DNA of 64,000 bases from contig CAZLKN010000007.1 of NCBI GenBank assembly GCA_964560135.1, positions 17,927-81,926 of the forward strand, written 5' to 3'. This document shows positions 60,578 to 64,000 of the stretch, one piece after another (the first letter of the stretch is position 1; each line of letters begins with the position of its first letter). The DNA comes from CAZLKN01 sp964560135. Lineage in GTDB: Bacteria > Actinomycetota > JAICYB01. Under the pieces are notes generated by a model. The model was not told the origin of the DNA. It worked only from the letters and a program-made list of their open reading frames with translations, and searched no databases. The position numbers were made by a program, and so were the translations under genes.

Positions 60578-61657
60578 CTAGGGGCGGACCTCGTAGTAGG
60601 CGTTGACGGGGTTGCCGAAGTCGTGGGTGGTCACCGTGGAGAATCCCGCCTCCTCCAGGAGCCGGCGGGCGACCTCCTCGTGGAACCCCAGGGTCCCGAG
60701 CCCGTCGCCGCCGGGCTCGGACATGGCCGACGACAGGCACGACAGCACAGAGAAGCCGTACATCATGGCCGCCATCGGATTCTCCTCCACGTTCTCCTCG
60801 TAGGTCGGATGGCCCTTGATATCGGCGATGAGCAGCGTCCCGTCCGGCTTGAGGGCGGCGCGGATCGCCGCGAGTACCCGCCGGGCGTTGGGCATGTCGT
60901 GGATGCAGTCGAAGGCGGTGATGAGATCGAAGGAGCCGTCGGCCGGGAGCGCAGCGGCGTTCGCGTCGTGGAAGGTGACGTTGTCGATGCCGGCGGCGTC
61001 CTTGTTCTCACCGGCGAGCGTCAGGGCGTGTCTCGAGATGTCGTAGCCGTGGAACCGCGAGCCCGGGTAGGCCTCGGCCATCGTCACGGTGGCCACACCG
61101 GCTCCGCAGCCCACGTCGGCGACCTTCGCCCCGGTCTCCAGTTTGCCGACCACCCCATCCAGGGACGGCAGGATCATCGGCACGAGCATGTGCCGGAACC
61201 AGGGCGCGAGCATCCTGGCGACCCCATGGTTCCCTTCGCGACCGAAGGCGTCGTAGGGGAGTCCGATCCCGGTGCGGAACGACTCGGGAAGCTTCTCGAG
61301 GACGGCGAACTGCTCGGGCAGGCCCCCGAATCCACCGGCGGAGAAGAAGACGCTGTTGTCCTCGTCGGCGAGCACGAGCGCCTGGAGATCTGTGAGCTCG
61401 AACCGGTCGTCCCCGTGATGGTCGACGAGGCCCGCCGCGCCCTGGTTGCGCAGCCACTCCAGGACCCATCGGTCGTGCAGACCGGTCTTCGCCGCGAGGT
61501 CGGCGGCGGTCATCGGACCGGCCCCCTGCATCGCCGCGTACAGCCCGAGGTGGTCGCCCAGGTAGATCATCCCCGAGACAACCGCACCGCCCATGAACCC
61601 GAAGACGTGCTTGACGAAATCCAAGACCTGGTCCATGTCCAGGTTCCGGGCCTGCAT
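60578..61657 (-). CDS. SAM-dependent methyltransferase with N-terminal winged helix
   Basis: 359 residues from the ATG at 61657 after GGAGGGAGG. N-terminal 100 residues are a dimerisation/winged-helix domain (MTAADLAAKTGLHDRWVLEWLRNQGAAGLVD). Class I methyltransferase motif I (VADVGCGAGVATVTMAEAYP), YDIS, FDLITAFDCIHDMPNARRVL and a post-motif LKPDGTLLIAD. Similar in layout to Rv2258c-type small-molecule methyltransferases. Substrate unknown. Confidence 0.9.
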   Translation of the reverse strand: MQARNLDMDQVLDFVKHVFGFMGGAVVSGMIYLGDHLGLYAAMQGAGPMTAADLAAKTGLHDRWVLEWLRNQGAAGLVDHHGDDRFELTDLQALVLADEDNSVFFSAGGFGGLPEQFAVLEKLPESFRTGIGLPYDAFGREGNHGVARMLAPWFRHMLVPMILPSLDGVVGKLETGAKVADVGCGAGVATVTMAEAYPGSRFHGYDISRHALTLAGENKDAAGIDNVTFHDANAAALPADGSFDLITAFDCIHDMPNARRVLAAIRAALKPDGTLLIADIKGHPTYEENVEENPMAAMMYGFSVLSCLSSAMSEPGGDGLGTLGFHEEVARRLLEEAGFSTVTTHDFGNPVNAYYEVRP

Positions 61658-61733
61658 GTTGCCTCCCTCCTCCGCCTCGATGGCGCGCTTCCAGCACAGA
61701 AAACAAGGGTAGCCGTTCGTCCGGGTCGGGCGG

Positions 61734-62576
61734 CTAGCCGTTGTCCTCGAGGACCCTGCGACGGGCCTCGACGACGGCGACCTCCCGACGAACGGACTCG
61801 AGCTGGGCGCCGTCGTCCGGGTAGGTGAGCGCGGTGACGGTTACGGCACCGTTCGTCTTGCAGCCGCGTTCCGCCAGGAAGCCGGACGCCGAGCGGTGGA
61901 GCCGGCCCGCGAAGACGCGGGCGCCTTCCCGGCTGGTCTCCGGGAGGACGTGCATGAACCGATCGCGTGTGCCGTCGTCTACGCGCGCGACGCGGTCGAC
62001 CTTCCGCACGGCGCCCTCGAGGCGATCGGCGAGCTCCTTGAGAACGCCGCGCCTGCGGCGGGAAGAGGCGCCCGCGAAGGCTTCGGCGTCCACCTCGAGG
62101 GTGACCAGGGAGAAGAGCGTCTGGTAGCGATCGGCGCGGCTCTTCTCGAGATCGGTGTCCTGGAGCAGGAACGCCGGATTGAAGAGTCCTGTCAGGTCGT
62201 CGACCTGATCGTAGAGCTCGAGCTTGTGGAGACGGGCTTCGACGTAGCGCATCCCGAGGGCGGTCATCACCGCGAACAGGTAGTAGAACCCGACCCGGAA
62301 GGACAGCAGGACGAGGAAGGACCGCAGGCCGATCACCGCGCTCTGCTCGGCGAGGAGCGCCGTGTAGACGGCGCTCGATGCGGTTGCCGTGACGAGCCCA
62401 CCCGGCAGGGCCCAGATGATGGCTCCTGCGAACACGGGGATGTAGAGAAGTGGCGCGAGGACCTCGGTCGGGGCCGCCCCCCGGTCCCAGGCGAACGCAG
62501 CCTGGCTGCCTGCCACGGTGATCCCCAGCAGGAGGAACAGGATCCGGGCCCTGGTGTAGCTCAGTCGCGTCGACAT
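61734..62576 (-). CDS. Membrane protein with degenerate GGDEF domain
   Basis: 280 residues from the ATG at 62576. Four or five membrane spans (about 10-115), then a GGDEF-type fold: DQVDDLTGLFNPAFLLQDTDLEKSRADR resembles the canonical DxLTGLxNRR start. The GG[DE]EF motif itself reads DGTRDRF (within VARVDDGTRDRFMHVLP), so the metal- and GTP-binding residues are lost. Probably an inactive c-di-GMP cyclase kept for binding or signalling. Located 9 bp after the CAP protein 2 gene in the same direction. Confidence 0.8.
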   Translation of the reverse strand: MSTRLSYTRARILFLLLGITVAGSQAAFAWDRGAAPTEVLAPLLYIPVFAGAIIWALPGGLVTATASSAVYTALLAEQSAVIGLRSFLVLLSFRVGFYYLFAVMTALGMRYVEARLHKLELYDQVDDLTGLFNPAFLLQDTDLEKSRADRYQTLFSLVTLEVDAEAFAGASSRRRRGVLKELADRLEGAVRKVDRVARVDDGTRDRFMHVLPETSREGARVFAGRLHRSASGFLAERGCKTNGAVTVTALTYPDDGAQLESVRREVAVVEARRRVLEDNG

Positions 62577-62584
62577 CTTCGCTC

Positions 62585-63349
62585 CTACCTCCAGAAGGTC
62601 AGCTTGGTCATGAACCGTCCGAGCATCGCCGAGACCAATCGCCAGAAGGACGGCCGTTCAGGGGGCCGTACGGCCGACGTTGCGGGGGCCGGTGCGGCGT
62701 CGGGACGTGGCTCCGCGGTCGTGGTCGTTCCCTCAGCGGTGTCCTCGGCGACGGGTCGGGGCTCCTCGGTCGCCGGCGGAGTCGCCGGCGCCGGCGTGGA
62801 TGGTGCCGGTGTGGATGGTGCGGGTTCGGATGGTGCGGGTTCGGATGGTGCCGGTGCCGTGGGTGCCGGAGTGGGAGCTTCGAGGGCCGCGAAGGATTGC
62901 GTGAAGTAGAGGGCCGCCTCCGCATCCGCGGTCGCGCCCACACCGAGGGTGTTGAAACCATCGTGGGTCACGTTGTCTCGGTGGGTCGGGCTCGCCAGGA
63001 AGGCCCGGAAGATGTCCTCGGTCGATGGGCCCTTCCCGACGTTCTCCCCCAGGGAACGCCACGGGAGCGCCGATGCGTTGGCCTCCGCTGCCAGGTCGGG
63101 GGTGTGGTGGATGTACCCGTTCATGGCCATCGTCTGTGCCTGACGGCGGGCCATCCATCGGAGGGCGTCGTTGTTCGCGAGCGCCGGACGGCCTGCCTGT
63201 GCCCGAGTGTCGTTCACGAGCGCGTGCATCCGGTCCTCCTGCGGGACGAGCAATGTCTCTCCGACCGCCTGGGCGAGGTCCGCCAGGAGGACGGCCACCA
63301 GCACCATCGACGCGAAGGCGAACAGCTTGAGGGCCCGGAGCGTCCTCAT
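62585..63349 (-). CDS. Secreted CAP (SCP/PR1) domain protein 2
   Basis: 254 residues from the ATG at 63349; upstream in-frame codons would overlap the preceding gene. Signal peptide (LKLFAFASMVLVAVLLADLAQA), CAP domain (MHALVNDTRAQAGRPAL, MARRQAQTMAMNGYIHHTP, LGENVGKG, FLASPTHRDNVTHDGFNTLGVGA, YFTQSFAA), a Pro/Ala/Glu/Ser/Thr-rich linker with PAPSEPAPSEPAP and PSTPAPSTPAP, and a 21-residue tail (SFWRLVSAMLGRFMTKLTFW). Paralogue of the gene at 48574 with a matching tail. Lies 5 bp after the LPXTG protein gene. Confidence 0.92.
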   Translation of the reverse strand: MRTLRALKLFAFASMVLVAVLLADLAQAVGETLLVPQEDRMHALVNDTRAQAGRPALANNDALRWMARRQAQTMAMNGYIHHTPDLAAEANASALPWRSLGENVGKGPSTEDIFRAFLASPTHRDNVTHDGFNTLGVGATADAEAALYFTQSFAALEAPTPAPTAPAPSEPAPSEPAPSTPAPSTPAPATPPATEEPRPVAEDTAEGTTTTAEPRPDAAPAPATSAVRPPERPSFWRLVSAMLGRFMTKLTFWR

Positions 63350-63354
63350 CGGAT

Positions 63355-64000
63355 TCAGCTCTGGGACCGGCGACGCCGCGTGACGAGCCGAGCATGCAGC
63401 GTCATGGACGCCGCCCCGAGCCACAGCAGCAGCCCGGCCATCAGGATCTGGATGCGGATGTCCATGCCCGTCCGCGGGAGGACGATCCTGGTTCCCAGCA
63501 CGACGCTGATGGTCGCGTCGTCATCGGCGCACACCTGTGCCGCCGCCGAAGACCCGACCCGTGGGGTGCCGCAGGCGGTCCCGACGTTGCGCACCGGTGA
63601 CTGCGCGTCGACGGCGACCGTCCGTGTGAGGGTGGCCGACTCGCCCGGGTCCAGCGAGGGGATCGAGCCGATCTCACCCAGGATGTCGTCGGTCACGACC
63701 ACCGGTGCCAGCAGCACCTCGCCGGTGTTGGTGACCAGGTAGCTGAAGGTGACGTCCCGCGGGGGCCCGAACTCCGTGTCGGCGGTCTTGGCGATCGCGA
63801 TCGCCGGGTTGAGGCAGGTGATCTGAGCGTCGTCGTCCACCGTGGGGTGGTTGGATGCCAGTGCCGTCGCCGTGTTGGCCAGGACGCCGCAGTCGATGGC
63901 CGGTGTCGAGGCCTCGACGGCCACGGTGAAGTCCGCGCCGGGGGCCAGATCGCCGATGTCGCACGTCAGGGTGGTGTCCGCGATCGCGCAGGATTCCGCG
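63355..64000 (-). CDS. LPXTG-anchored surface protein with DUF11-like repeats (partial, C-terminal end)
   Basis: About 215 C-terminal codons are visible; the gene continues past the right edge. The repeat units have the DUF11/CARDB-like pattern: CDIGDLAPGADFTVAVEAS, IAIAKTADTEFGPP, FSYLVTNTGEVLLAPVVVTD, LDPGESATLTRTV. The end is a sortase signal: LPRTG, a hydrophobic helix (IQILMAGLLLWLGAASMTL) and RRRRSQS. It should be covalently fixed to peptidoglycan. No sortase gene lies in the window. Five bases before CAP protein 2. Confidence 0.88.
   Translation of the reverse strand, partial: AESCAIADTTLTCDIGDLAPGADFTVAVEASTPAIDCGVLANTATALASNHPTVDDDAQITCLNPAIAIAKTADTEFGPPRDVTFSYLVTNTGEVLLAPVVVTDDILGEIGSIPSLDPGESATLTRTVAVDAQSPVRNVGTACGTPRVGSSAAAQVCADDDATISVVLGTRIVLPRTGMDIRIQILMAGLLLWLGAASMTLHARLVTRRRRSQS

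Overview
The window is the replication-origin region of a very G+C-rich actinomycetote chromosome. The core gene order is rpmH-rnpA-yidD-yidC-jag-rsmG-parA-parB on one side and dnaA-dnaN-recF-dciA-gyrB-gyrA-DUF3566-tRNA-Ile-tRNA-Ala on the other. Further out lie pcnA, the DUF6049 gene, murJ, trxB, trxA, a cwlM-like gene, ino1 with its PadR regulator, and a DUF5318 gene, all part of the shared actinobacterial origin neighbourhood. High coding density, many GTG/TTG starts, 4-nt ATGA overlaps and the near absence of mobile elements fit this. I cannot place it below phylum; the lack of a sigM-type gene between murJ and trxB, the unusual GyrA quinolone-pocket residues and the stand-alone pseudokinase suggest a lineage well away from Mycobacterium and Streptomyces.

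Layout. (1) 1-14184, minus strand: an exported-protein block with two tandem secreted proteins built of a ~77-residue N/Q-patterned repeat, a secreted subtilase with two C-terminal beta-domains, a DUF5318 gene followed by two very hydrophobic membrane proteins, and two paralogous secreted Ig-like proteins. Several genes end in strong GGGGCCCC-type hairpins. (2) 14417-21967: PadR regulator with a triple operator and ino1, a secreted polysaccharide deacetylase, a minus-strand HDAC/pilT/pcnA cluster and a TauE/SafE permease. (3) 21964-33963: DUF6049, murJ, a small membrane protein, degV, a MurJ-associated type pseudokinase, trxB, an enolase-superfamily enzyme, trxA, a CwlM-like amidase-fold protein, an aminotransferase and ddl; this is mostly cell-wall and thiol-redox housekeeping. 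(4) 33976-48577: chromosome partition, ribosome/RNase P/membrane insertion, and replication initiation genes around oriC. (5) 48574-64000: two CAP-domain secreted proteins, the archease-RtcB RNA-repair pair, two tRNAs, VapBC, a WhiG/FliA-type sigma factor, a PLP lyase-like enzyme, a NUDIX-MBL fusion with a lipoprotein, a thiolase, a methyltransferase, a degenerate GGDEF membrane protein and the C-terminal end of an LPXTG-anchored surface protein.

How it works together. The centre (33976-48577) starts and segregates replication. The left flank of the origin couples peptidoglycan precursor synthesis and flipping (ddl, murJ, the pseudokinase, the CwlM-like protein) to redox supply (trxA/trxB). 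Both outer ends carry surface proteins, so the origin region is bracketed by genes that appear to build the cell exterior. The least explained parts are the N/Q repeat pair at 1-4804, the shared C-terminal tail of the two CAP proteins, the separate pseudokinase gene, and several 5' leader hairpins.
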